Notes under the pieces: generated by a model | Databases searched by the model: none | Told to the model about the DNA's origin: nothing | What the model saw: only the letters and a program-made list of their open reading frames with translations | Source: Methanoregula sp. | Lineage (GTDB): Archaea > Halobacteriota > Methanomicrobia > Methanomicrobiales > Methanospirillaceae | Length of the DNA stretch: 5,932 nucleotides | Assembly: GCA_003154335.1 (NCBI GenBank) | Contig: PMDE01000073.1 | Span: 3,363 to 9,294 of the forward strand | Direction: 5' to 3' | Shown: positions 1 through 5,794 of the stretch, piece by piece | Position numbering within the stretch: position 1 is the stretch's first letter | Layout of the letters: each line of letters starts with the position of its first letter | Made by a program: the position numbers and the translations under genes

Positions 1-450
1 GTCAGGGCTCATGACACAGAACTCCTGGCTCGGATGGCCCGTTCAGCGATTCCCGTAATCAGAATTGTCGGACTTAATATGCTGAGGATGGGTAAACAGG
101 ACACAAAAGGAGAAATCTATGACCCCGCGTATTACCCGGGAAAAATGATAATTTTGGGAAAAGCAGCAGCACCCTCTGAATTCAGACCAGACAATCCCTC
201 AAAGCAGGTTACTGACCAGTTCTGCGTTTTGTCTGAGGAAGGAAAATTTTTCGAACTCATGTACAGCTTTGACGGATTCCTTACCGATTCATATCTTAAT
301 CCTGTTGATGCGAAGACGGCAATAGAACGCTATGGATATGATATTTTATTTATGCTTTACCGTGCGATGCACGACTATCTGAAAGGAGAAGAAGCTCTTG
401 TTGAGGCACTGGAAAAAGTGATAGGATATACTTTTGCCAGAAGCACCTGA
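1..450 (+). CDS. Hypothetical protein, C-terminal part (5' end probably outside window)
   Basis: The family is not recognised. The frame is open from base 1 (VRAHDTELLARM...) to the TGA at 448-450. The first ATG inside the window is at 34, giving 138 residues, but no GGAGG-like site precedes it, so the true start probably lies upstream and the gene is likely cut by the window edge. The visible protein is soluble-looking: no signal peptide, no membrane span, no Cys cluster and no nucleotide-binding motif. It has a mixed region with Pro and Tyr (DPAYYPGKM), a segment rich in Phe (FCVLSEEGKFFELMYSFDGF) and a predicted helical, acidic C-terminal part (about the last 45 residues). Codon use and composition resemble the neighbours. 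It is followed by a 140-bp spacer and then the oppositely oriented tRNA-Ile, so it does not share a transcript with iorA. The reading frame is convincing, the function is unknown. Confidence 0.72.
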   Translation, partial: VRAHDTELLARMARSAIPVIRIVGLNMLRMGKQDTKGEIYDPAYYPGKMIILGKAAAPSEFRPDNPSKQVTDQFCVLSEEGKFFELMYSFDGFLTDSYLNPVDAKTAIERYGYDILFMLYRAMHDYLKGEEALVEALEKVIGYTFARST

Positions 451-590
451 CCTGAAAAAGTTCTCTTGATGATGGCCGGAGATGATAGGAAAAGACATTC
501 CAGCCACAGAGTACTGAACATATGTCATGATTGAAAAAATAATAAATCTCCGAATGAGGAGGAGGAGAAAAATCCTTCATAAATTACGGA
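451..590. other. Intergenic spacer between hypothetical gene and tRNA-Ile
   Basis: No convincing gene is seen here. The spacer separates the + strand hypothetical gene from the convergent minus-strand tRNA-Ile. It contains A-runs (534-539 and 568-572) that read as T-runs on the minus strand and may end tRNA-Ile transcription. It also has a purine-rich (AGG)n stretch at 557-567. No obvious + strand T-run follows the hypothetical gene. Confidence 0.5.
534..572 (-). terminator. Possible T-tract terminator of tRNA-Ile
   Basis: Read on the minus strand, the tRNA 3' end is followed after about 19 nt by TTTTT (572-568) and then by a stronger tract, ATTTATTATTTTTT (547-534). Archaeal RNA polymerase stops at oligo-T tracts without needing a hairpin, so this is a reasonable termination zone. 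It is assigned by pattern only. Confidence 0.4.
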
Positions 591-664
591 TGGGCCCGAT
601 GTGATTCGAACACATGACCTCCCGGTTATCAGCCGGGCGCACCACCGGGCTATGCTACGGGCCC
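591..664 (-). tRNA. tRNA-Ile (anticodon GAT)
   Basis: The reverse complement folds into a complete 74-nt cloverleaf. The acceptor stem is GGGCCCG/CGGGCCC with discriminator A73, and the D arm starts GCAT and closes GTGC. The anticodon stem CCCGG/CCGGG encloses the loop CTGATAA, placing anticodon GAT at 630-628. The T arm is ATGTG-TTCGAAT-CACAT. No intron is present and CCA is not encoded, since TCC follows the discriminator, so CCA must be added enzymatically. GAT reads the Ile codons ATC and ATT. The gene lies between two + strand genes and is transcribed away from iorA. Confidence 0.96.
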
Positions 665-705
665 AAAAGTTTGCCTGAAATTTACCTTATTTACTACTCC
701 ATCAG

Positions 706-717
706 AGTTTTTATAAG
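706..717. promoter_or_regulatory. Candidate TATA box(es) between tRNA-Ile and iorA
   Basis: The sequence GTTTTTATAAGT is AT-rich and TATA-like on both strands. Read on the minus strand (CTTATAAAAAC) it sits about 47 bp before the tRNA-Ile 5' end, which would give a leader of about 20 nt. Read on the + strand, a start site about 25 bp downstream falls near 738, leaving a leader of about 60 nt for iorA. A second AT-rich box, TAAATAAGG on the minus strand near 686-694, is an alternative for the tRNA. Assigned by inspection; no transcript data are available. Confidence 0.4.
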
Positions 718-737
718 TTGTGAATCGGCAGAATGAG

Positions 738-785
738 ATGACAGAACAATCAGATAGGGATATGAGTAAAAAAATCACGGTATAA
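738..785 (+). other. Possible 15-codon upstream ORF in the iorA leader
   Basis: An ATG at 738 opens a 15-codon frame, MTEQSDRDMSKKITV, ending at TAA 783-785, 16 bp before the iorA start. It has a second in-frame ATG at 762. No Shine-Dalgarno site precedes it, but its ATG lies about 26 bp downstream of the TATA-like box at 706-717, the distance expected for a leaderless mRNA. It contains no Trp, Tyr or Phe, so it is not an obvious aromatic-sensing attenuator peptide. A short open frame of this size can occur by chance. Confidence 0.22.
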
Positions 786-801
786 TTGTGGACTAGAGAT
801 C

Positions 802-2571
802 ATGATACGGAAATATCTTCTCGGGAATGAAGCCATTGCCTATGCTTGTATCGAATCAGGTGTGGATTTTGTGAGTGGGTATCCTGGCACGCCCTCCTCG
901 GAAGTGATTGACGTGCTTCGGGTCCAGCCGGATCGATCCTTCTACGTTGAGTGGTCAGTCAATGAAAAGGTAGCACTCGAAAATGCTCTTGCAGCCGCGT
1001 GGTGCGGTATCCGTGCACTTTGTACAATGAAACACGTGGGGCTCAATGTTGCTGCCGACCCCCTGATGACAAGCGCATATACGGGTGTTACCGGCGGGCT
1101 GGTAATAATGAGTGCGGATGATCCCTTCGCCCACAGTTCACAAAATGAACAGGATTCCCGGTGCTATGCACATTTCGCCCGGATTCCCTGCCTCGATCCA
1201 GCAAGCATTCAGGAAGCGCACGATATGATAATCGAAGCGTTCAGCCTATCAGAGGAATTCGGGTTGCCGGTATTATTCCGGCCTACGACACGTATCTGTC
1301 ACTCAAAGGGTGATGTGGATCTCGGTGAGCCTGCTGCAGGTTTACGGAAAGGTGAGTTCCATAAAAATCCACGGCAGTATGTGGTGATCCCGGCCCACAC
1401 CCGTGTCCTGCATAAAAAACTGAACGAGAAACAACCCGCAATCCGTAAGCGGCTGGTTAAACTCGGATTCAACTATTATTCAATAAAAGGGAAAACTGCA
1501 ATCATCGCAAGCGGAATCGGCGCCACCTATGTGCAGGAACTATTACCTGAAAGTGTTTCGTTCATGAAAATCGGGGCATACCCGATTGATGAGGAATGGC
1601 TGGCTGATTTTGTCCAGAAGCATGAAAAGATTCTCGTGATTGAGGAACTTGCTCCGGAAGTAGAAGAGACTGTCCGCCAGGTAGCTGGCTGCATTCCCGT
1701 ATTTGGGAAGAAGAACGGGTATGCTCCATACGAAGGTGAATTGTCACCCCCGGCGGTAGCGGCCATAATGGAGAAAGCTGGATTTTTGAAAAAAAATCCG
1801 TTCTTTTATGAAGAACCGGTAAAAAATCTTCCTCCCCGTCCTCCCATCCTCTGCGCCGGCTGCCTGCACCGCGGGGCGTTCTATGCAATAAAAAAAGTTT
1901 TCAAAGATGCGGTATATCCCAGTGATATAGGGTGTTACACGCTTGGTTTACAGCTGGGTGTGGTTGACACAACCATCTGCATGGGTGCATCGATCACGGT
2001 AGCAAGCGGAATTTCTCACGCCGGTGATCCCCATGATATTGTTTGCACAATCGGGGATTCCACGTTCCTACATACCGGGATCCAGGGTCTGCTGAATGCT
2101 GTCTATAACGGAGCAAATATCACCGTTGTGATCCTCGATAACCGCATCACGGCTATGACCGGACACCAGCCGAACCCAAACTCAGGCACGACCGCATGTG
2201 GTGCAGAGAGTCCTCCAGTCTCACTTGAATCGATATGCCGCGCCTGCGGTGTCAGTTTCGTTGAAAGCGTTAACCCTTACGATATTACCGGAATGGTCGT
2301 CGTCCTTAGCGAAGCAAAGAAACGCAGAGGCGTGAAGGTTATTATCGCAAAGCAGATGTGTGTTATTTCAGCACGGCGGTCTGGGATAAAACGCGGAAGC
2401 TACCTGGTTAACCAGAACATATGTACAGGATGCGGGACCTGTGTCCGGTTTGGCTGCCCCGCAATTGAGTTTGCAGATGAAAAGGCCCGTATCAATGATC
2501 TCTGCAGCGGGTGCGCGGTATGTGTGCAGCTCTGTCCCTTCGGGGCAATCGTGCGGGAGGGAAAGAAATGA
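802..2571 (+). CDS. iorA: Indolepyruvate ferredoxin oxidoreductase, alpha subunit
   Basis: This is the large, TPP- and iron-sulfur-binding subunit of IorAB, a cytoplasmic enzyme that converts indolepyruvate and other aryl pyruvates plus CoA and oxidised ferredoxin to the aryl-acetyl-CoA, CO2 and reduced ferredoxin, and can run in reverse. In the 589 residues one sees the N-terminal pyruvate-oxidoreductase domain (GYPGTPSSEV at 26-35, EWSVNEKVALE at 50-60, MKHVGLNVAADP at 76-87, SSQNEQDSR at 112-120). Then follow a middle transketolase-like domain, the C-terminal TPP domain (CAGC at 351-354, GDS at 418-420 through DN at 446-447), and two ferredoxin-type clusters: C541, C544, C547, C552-Pro and C568, C571, C574, C578-Pro. 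The first cluster has four residues between its third and fourth Cys. Length is slightly below the usual 600-650. ATG 802 is the only start in its frame after a stop at 763; its Shine-Dalgarno match is poor. Its TGA overlaps the iorB ATG. Confidence 0.96.
   Translation: MIRKYLLGNEAIAYACIESGVDFVSGYPGTPSSEVIDVLRVQPDRSFYVEWSVNEKVALENALAAAWCGIRALCTMKHVGLNVAADPLMTSAYTGVTGGLVIMSADDPFAHSSQNEQDSRCYAHFARIPCLDPASIQEAHDMIIEAFSLSEEFGLPVLFRPTTRICHSKGDVDLGEPAAGLRKGEFHKNPRQYVVIPAHTRVLHKKLNEKQPAIRKRLVKLGFNYYSIKGKTAIIASGIGATYVQELLPESVSFMKIGAYPIDEEWLADFVQKHEKILVIEELAPEVEETVRQVAGCIPVFGKKNGYAPYEGELSPPAVAAIMEKAGFLKKNPFFYEEPVKNLPPRPPILCAGCLHRGAFYAIKKVFKDAVYPSDIGCYTLGLQLGVVDTTICMGASITVASGISHAGDPHDIVCTIGDSTFLHTGIQGLLNAVYNGANITVVILDNRITAMTGHQPNPNSGTTACGAESPPVSLESICRACGVSFVESVNPYDITGMVVVLSEAKKRRGVKVIIAKQMCVISARRSGIKRGSYLVNQNICTGCGTCVRFGCPAIEFADEKARINDLCSGCAVCVQLCPFGAIVREGKK
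2556..2560 (+). promoter_or_regulatory. Ribosome binding site of iorB (GGAGG)
   Basis: GGAGG lies 7 nt before the ATG at 2568, inside the iorA 3' end. It fixes the iorB start at 2568 rather than at the further upstream in-frame ATG at 2511. Confidence 0.8.
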
Positions 2572-3155
2572 GTGGAAGTTATGATATCCTTATCGTCGGA
2601 ATTGGTGGCCAGGGAACAATTCTTGCTTCCAACATTCTTGGTGAAGCATGTCTTAGTGAAGGCAGACATGTAAAAGGTGCAGAGACGCATGGAATGGCAC
2701 AACGTGGTGGCTCTGTCGAAAGTCATATCCGTATCGATGGACTGTTTGGACCTCTGATACCGCCGGGAAACGCAGATCTCCTTATCTCGTTTGATCTTCT
2801 CGAAGCGCTTCGATACTCCTATTACCTGAAAAAAGAAGGGAAAATGATTGTGAACCGGCATCTGGTTCTTCCTACATCAGTATTTACCCAGAATCTTCCT
2901 GCGCCAACCCGTGATGAGATCATAGATGTATTAAAAAAATATTCGCTCTGCCTTCTTGATGCAGATACAGTGGCAGAAGAAGCCGGAAGCCCCCTGTCGC
3001 AAAATGTAGTTATGCTTGGTGCGGCATCGCAATCAATTCCGCTCAATCCCGATTCACTTCTTGACGCTGTAAAACGTCTTGTCCCCAAAAAGACAATTGG
3101 GATCAACGTAAAAGCCTTTGAAATGGGTAGGGAACATGGCGGATCCTGCAGATGA
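2568..3155 (+). CDS. iorB: Indolepyruvate ferredoxin oxidoreductase, beta subunit
   Basis: This is the small subunit of IorAB, corresponding to the gamma domain of pyruvate:ferredoxin oxidoreductases. It has 195 residues, about the normal length for the family. Near the N-terminus is the Rossmann-like glycine motif VGIGGQG (10-16), followed by the family signature KGAETHGMAQRGGSVESH (36-53) and DLLISFDLLEALRY (70-83). No Cys clusters are present; the iron-sulfur centres are in IorA. The start at 2568 is chosen because it forms an ATGA overlap with the iorA stop and has GGAGG 7 nt upstream. An in-frame ATG at 2511 would add 19 residues that are an iorA shadow. Its stop overlaps the methyltransferase ATG in the same ATGA fashion, so all three genes are probably made from one mRNA with coupled translation. 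Confidence 0.95.
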   Translation: MSGSYDILIVGIGGQGTILASNILGEACLSEGRHVKGAETHGMAQRGGSVESHIRIDGLFGPLIPPGNADLLISFDLLEALRYSYYLKKEGKMIVNRHLVLPTSVFTQNLPAPTRDEIIDVLKKYSLCLLDADTVAEEAGSPLSQNVVMLGAASQSIPLNPDSLLDAVKRLVPKKTIGINVKAFEMGREHGGSCR

Positions 3156-3886
3156 AACAGAATCTGGGTCTTTTCGATATCGATGCTATTTACCCCGGCA
3201 ATGCTCTTAAGCTGATGCCGGGGATTCCTGATGGGGTCATTAATCTGATCGTCACTGATCCCCCCTTTGCAATCGATTTCAAGGCACAAAGGGAGAATTA
3301 CAACCGCACGGGATCCCACGTCATGGAAGGATATCAGGAAATCCCCGAGGCGCATTACCGGAAGTTTACCCGGAGGTGGATGACAGAAGCAGCACGGGTG
3401 CTTGCGCCTGAAGGAAGCATGTATGTTTTTTCCGGATGGAACCGGCTCAAAGATATTCTTGAAGGTCTTGATTCATCAGGATTCACAACAATCAATCACC
3501 TCATCTGGAAATACCAGTTCGGTGTCTTTACAAAAAAAAAATATGTGACTAGCCATTATCACATTCTCTTTGTCGTAAAAAATCCCGCCTGCTATACATT
3601 CAATAAAATCGATCACTATCCTGAAGACGTGTGGGTGATTAACCGGGAATACTGGAAAGGAAAAAAGAAAACGCCGACAAAACTTCCCTCTGAAATTATT
3701 AAAAAGATATTGATGTATTCGAGTAATCCCGGTGATCTGATCTTTGATCCATTCCTTGGATCGGGAACGGTAGCTGTCGGCGCAAAAACCGAAGGTCGCC
3801 ATTTTCTCGGTTTTGAGATTGTCCCAGAATATTTTACATTTGCCAATGAACGTCTTTCAGGAACTTTTACCAAAAATCGCCCATGA
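3152..3886 (+). CDS. DNA methyltransferase, beta-class N6-adenine/N4-cytosine type
   Basis: A predicted SAM-dependent DNA amino-methyltransferase of 244 residues. The catalytic motif IV, TDPPF (35-39), comes before the SAM-binding motif I, FDPFLGSGT (198-206), the order that defines the beta class. LPSEIIKKILMYSSNPGD (178-195) before motif I is also typical of this family. DPPF is more usual for N6-adenine than for N4-cytosine (SPPY) enzymes, but base and target sequence cannot be told from sequence alone; the region between about 45 and 175 would hold target recognition. ATG 3152 overlaps the iorB TGA (ATGA), with only a weak GGCGGATCC site (3138-3146) upstream, pointing to translational coupling. 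No restriction endonuclease or specificity gene is in the window, so it appears solitary. An A10 run at 3532-3541 encodes Lys128-130. Its end lies 31 bp from the convergent tRNA-Ser. Confidence 0.9.
   Translation: MKQNLGLFDIDAIYPGNALKLMPGIPDGVINLIVTDPPFAIDFKAQRENYNRTGSHVMEGYQEIPEAHYRKFTRRWMTEAARVLAPEGSMYVFSGWNRLKDILEGLDSSGFTTINHLIWKYQFGVFTKKKYVTSHYHILFVVKNPACYTFNKIDHYPEDVWVINREYWKGKKKTPTKLPSEIIKKILMYSSNPGDLIFDPFLGSGTVAVGAKTEGRHFLGFEIVPEYFTFANERLSGTFTKNRP
3532..3541 (+). repeat. A10 homopolymer tract within the methyltransferase gene
   Basis: Ten consecutive A residues form the end of a Thr codon and three Lys codons (residues 128-130). This is the longest homopolymer seen in the window; A7-A8 runs occur in iorA (1789-1796) and, on the minus strand, in cbf5 (4242-4249, 4063-4070). 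Loss of one A brings TGA into frame and gain of one A brings TAG into frame, both within a few codons. Confidence 0.85.
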
Positions 3887-3895
3887 AAAGTCGTG

Positions 3896-3910
3896 AAAAA
3901 AGCTAAAAAA
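3896..3910 (-). terminator. Probable T-tract terminator of the hemD-cbf5-tRNA-Ser unit
   Basis: On the minus strand, two T6 runs (3910-3905 and 3901-3896) begin 7 nt after the tRNA-Ser discriminator base. Paired oligo-T tracts fit archaeal intrinsic termination. The + strand shows no comparable T-run between the methyltransferase stop (3886) and the tRNA, so how the iorAB transcript ends is not apparent. Confidence 0.55.
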
Positions 3911-3917
3911 GATGAGA

Positions 3918-4001
3918 CGCTGAGGGGGGGAATTGAACCCCCGAGGCACTTTCGCACCACAGGCTTTCCAGGCCTGCGCCCTACCGCTAGACTACCTCAG
4001 C
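3918..4001 (-). tRNA. tRNA-Ser (anticodon GGA)
   Basis: The reverse complement gives an 84-nt class II tRNA. The acceptor stem is GCTGAGG/CCTCAGC with G73, the discriminator expected for serine. The anticodon stem CAGGC/GCCTG encloses loop CTGGAAA, so anticodon GGA is at 3969-3967. The long variable arm folds as GGTGC-GAAA-GTGCC, and the T arm is GGGGG-TTCAATT-CCCCC. No intron and no encoded CCA. GGA reads TCC and TCT. The gene starts only 12 bp after the cbf5 stop in the same direction, so it is either processed from a cbf5 read-through transcript or driven by an AT-rich box inside the 3' end of cbf5 (minus strand ATTAAAAAAA, about 4030-4039). Confidence 0.96.
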
Positions 4002-4013
4002 AAAAAGTGTATC

Positions 4014-5024
4014 CTATCTGTTAGCCGGGAATTTTTTTAATGCTATCTCTTTCTTATGTACATTTTTTTTCTGGACCGGTGCATTTTCTCTCTCCTTGCG
4101 TTTCTCCTTACTGGATGTTGCCCAGCCATTAGGATATGTACCTGGCCGGAGGAAAACTGCAATAGGAGCAACGACTAAGCCGGTCTCCCCGGCTTTGAAC
4201 GAGCTCGAATGAACAAGTGCTCTGCCAAGGCAGATGAACTCTTTTTTTTGCGAGAGAACTGCGACTGTCTGGTCTCTCTTGAAATCGTCGAAGCTGATCA
4301 CACCGACACCTGCGAGTACTGCGCCGTGGCAGATAGCATCAATGGCTGCGTTCCGGATAATGATGGTTGGCAGGTCAGGTACTGCTGCGTCAACTGACAG
4401 GACCATCGATGTGAGAATCGTACTATCCCCTTCCTTTACAGCGCTACAAGCGTCCTGAATATCAAAAAGTGTATGCATCTCCTGTTCACGGAATGGACCT
4501 GACCTTATGCGGCGAAGTTCCACCATATGGGCACCGGTTCCCAATGCCAGTCCCATATGGTGGCAGAGTGAACGGATGTACGTTCCGGCATCGCACTCGA
4601 CGCGGAACAGGACAAGACGGCCCTCGATATGGAGAATCTCCATTTTGTGAATAGTACGTATCCGGAGGATGCGTTTTACCGCACTTTTCCGGGGAGGGCG
4701 CTGGTATAGTCTCCCGGTAAATTCTGCTGCTATCTGTTCAATCGAAGTTTTGTCTGCATCCCCCTGCAATCTCATCAGGCAGATATATTCCTTATCGTGC
4801 TGGAGGAGAAGCGGGGCAAGACGGACAGCATTGCCGAGCATTACAAGAAGCACACCAGAGACTTGCGGGTCGAGAGTTCCCGCATGTCCTACCTGGCAGC
4901 CGAGCATTCTGCCAACCCATGCTGCCACCTGGTGGCTGGATGGGCCCCGGGGCTTATCAATAACAAGAATTCCGGGATGATCCCATATGGGCGTTTTATC
5001 TGTCCTCTCGATATCGGCATTCAT
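4014..5024 (-). CDS. cbf5: H/ACA RNP pseudouridine synthase Cbf5 (archaeal TruB)
   Basis: Predicted catalytic subunit of archaeal H/ACA ribonucleoproteins, which isomerises uridine to pseudouridine in rRNA with guide RNAs and can also modify position 55 of tRNA. Numbering from ATG 5024 (336 residues): the TruB catalytic domain begins GILVIDKPRGPSSH (18-31). The catalytic Asp is D52 in GHAGTLDP (46-53), the conserved Tyr is Y80 in KEY, and CDAGTYIRSL is at 144-153. A PUA RNA-binding domain follows at about 219-300 (ICHGAVLAGVGV), then a Lys/Arg-rich tail (302-336) that looks disordered. A GTG at 5033 overlaps the hemD stop and would add three residues, but GAGGAG (5040-5035) is only 1 nt from it and 10 nt from ATG 5024, so the latter is preferred. 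The N-terminus is short for Cbf5. The gene is in a hemD operon, with none of the ribosomal-protein genes often beside archaeal cbf5. Confidence 0.94.
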   Translation of the reverse strand: MNADIERTDKTPIWDHPGILVIDKPRGPSSHQVAAWVGRMLGCQVGHAGTLDPQVSGVLLVMLGNAVRLAPLLLQHDKEYICLMRLQGDADKTSIEQIAAEFTGRLYQRPPRKSAVKRILRIRTIHKMEILHIEGRLVLFRVECDAGTYIRSLCHHMGLALGTGAHMVELRRIRSGPFREQEMHTLFDIQDACSAVKEGDSTILTSMVLSVDAAVPDLPTIIIRNAAIDAICHGAVLAGVGVISFDDFKRDQTVAVLSQKKEFICLGRALVHSSSFKAGETGLVVAPIAVFLRPGTYPNGWATSSKEKRKERENAPVQKKNVHKKEIALKKFPANR

Positions 5025-5029
5025 CGAAT

Positions 5030-5716
5030 TCACACTCCTCGCCTGGTAAGGTATTCATTCAGTGCCCTCAGTGATCCTTCGAGGGATCCGTCTCCCACCA
5101 CTACCGGATTTGTTCCTGCTTCTCGCATTGCGGCGGCAGTTACATCCCCTATAGCCAGGACCAGCAGATCCGTGCGTTTTGTCCAAATTGCCTTGGTAAA
5201 TGACAGGGTACTTGTAAAAAGGATTGCATCAGCACCATCAATGCTGAGCAGCTCTCCCGAAGGCTCAAGACAATAACAACGGTATTCGTGAGGGATTCCG
5301 CCAGCGTCAATAATGGCACTGATAAGTGAGGGATTCGGAACGTCAGCCCGTGGGATGCCGATATGTTTTCCCCGTATCCATTCTCCAAGATAGGGAACAA
5401 AATTCCTTGAATAGTAACTGTTCAGAGTTTCGCAAGAAATGCCAAAATTCCCAAGTTCTTTTGCTGTCTGTGGACCGATAGCAATAATCCGGGGGAATTT
5501 TTTCAGGAGCGGGGCGACAATCTTTGCCGGTAGGGCACTTGCAAAGAAGAGACCGTCGAATTCCCCTTTATTTACAGCAAAAATGAATGCTGCAATTTCA
5601 GCCTGCCGTATCTCTGAGCGCAAAGGATGAACACTATAACAGATATGGCCGAACCGTGCACATCGTTCACCATCGTTTTTTTCTTTCCCTTGAAGCCGGG
5701 TAACTGCGACCTTCAT
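5030..5716 (-). CDS. hemD: Uroporphyrinogen-III synthase
   Basis: Predicted to cyclise hydroxymethylbilane with inversion of ring D to uroporphyrinogen III, the branch point to siroheme, cobamides and coenzyme F430. The protein has 228 residues, a little short for the family, which is poorly conserved in sequence. Recognisable pieces are the N-terminal strand MKVAVTR (1-7), FASALPAKIV (58-67), the first-domain IAIGPQTAKEL (78-88), the linker-side IPRAD (121-125), YRCYCLEP (145-152), ILFTSTLSF (165-173) and the C-terminal IGDVTAAAM (189-197), which together match the two-domain HemD fold. No signal peptide or membrane span. The ATG at 5716 is preceded, 9 nt upstream, by a good AAGGTGAT site (5733-5726). 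The gene leads the operon with cbf5 and tRNA-Ser and is divergent from the TctA-like gene. Confidence 0.88.
   Translation of the reverse strand: MKVAVTRLQGKEKNDGERCARFGHICYSVHPLRSEIRQAEIAAFIFAVNKGEFDGLFFASALPAKIVAPLLKKFPRIIAIGPQTAKELGNFGISCETLNSYYSRNFVPYLGEWIRGKHIGIPRADVPNPSLISAIIDAGGIPHEYRCYCLEPSGELLSIDGADAILFTSTLSFTKAIWTKRTDLLVLAIGDVTAAAMREAGTNPVVVGDGSLEGSLRALNEYLTRRGV
5035..5040 (-). promoter_or_regulatory. Ribosome binding site of cbf5 (GAGGAG)
   Basis: GAGGAG lies within the last hemD codons. The gap is 1 nt to the GTG at 5033 and 10 nt to the ATG at 5024. This spacing favours the ATG as the cbf5 start. Confidence 0.6.
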
Positions 5717-5725
5717 TAAGGATTC

Positions 5726-5733
5726 ATCACCTT
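5726..5733 (-). promoter_or_regulatory. Ribosome binding site of hemD (AAGGTGAT)
   Basis: On the minus strand, AAGGTGAT matches the archaeal 16S tail complement (GGAGGTGATC) and lies 9 nt before the hemD ATG. An ATG at 5727-5725 within it opens only Met-Asn-Pro-stop, whose TAA overlaps the hemD ATG (TAATG). Confidence 0.65.
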
Positions 5734-5743
5734 GTTATGCTAT

Positions 5744-5772
5744 GATAATATGCATTTCGGTGAATTTATGTT
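5744..5772. promoter_or_regulatory. Divergent promoter region between hemD and the TctA-like gene
   Basis: Two AT-rich boxes are visible. AATTTATG (5763-5770) is centred about 29 bp before the ATG at 5795, which would make that mRNA leaderless or nearly so. Its complement, CATAAATT, would start hemD transcription near 5741, leaving the hemD ribosome site in the leader. A second minus-strand box, GCATATTA (5753-5746) preceded by a purine BRE-like GAAA, would start too close to hemD to include that site. Pattern-based only. Confidence 0.4.
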
Positions 5773-5794
5773 CATTCTCCTACATCTCTTGTGA

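Noticed and set aside
554..604. Small + strand ORF (MRRRRKILHKLRMGPM) before and into the tRNA-Ile gene
   Set aside because: Its end runs antisense into the tRNA, it is very short and low in complexity, and it has no ribosome site.
779..788. GGTATAATTG as the iorA TATA or -10 box
   Set aside because: Its centre is about 19 bp from the ATG, so transcription would begin inside the iorA coding sequence; a bacterial -10 reading does not fit an archaeal genome.
1562..1888. Antisense ORF of 108 codons within iorA
   Set aside because: The opposite strand clearly codes for IorA here with conserved motifs, and the antisense product has biased, unfamily-like composition.
2511..2567. Longer iorB start at ATG 2511 adding 19 residues
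   Set aside because: It lies inside the iorA ferredoxin-cluster coding region, adds residues unlike the IorB family, and the ATG at 2568 has both GGAGG at 7 nt and an ATGA overlap.
5025..5033. GTG start for cbf5 at 5033 overlapping the hemD TGA
   Set aside because: The GAGGAG site ends 1 nt before it, too close to work for it, while the ATG three codons later has usable spacing. The choice is not certain.
4797..5276. + strand ORF of 159 codons across hemD and cbf5
   Set aside because: It spans the junction of two well-supported minus-strand genes, covers the Cbf5 catalytic motif in antisense, and has Ser/Arg/Pro-rich shadow composition.
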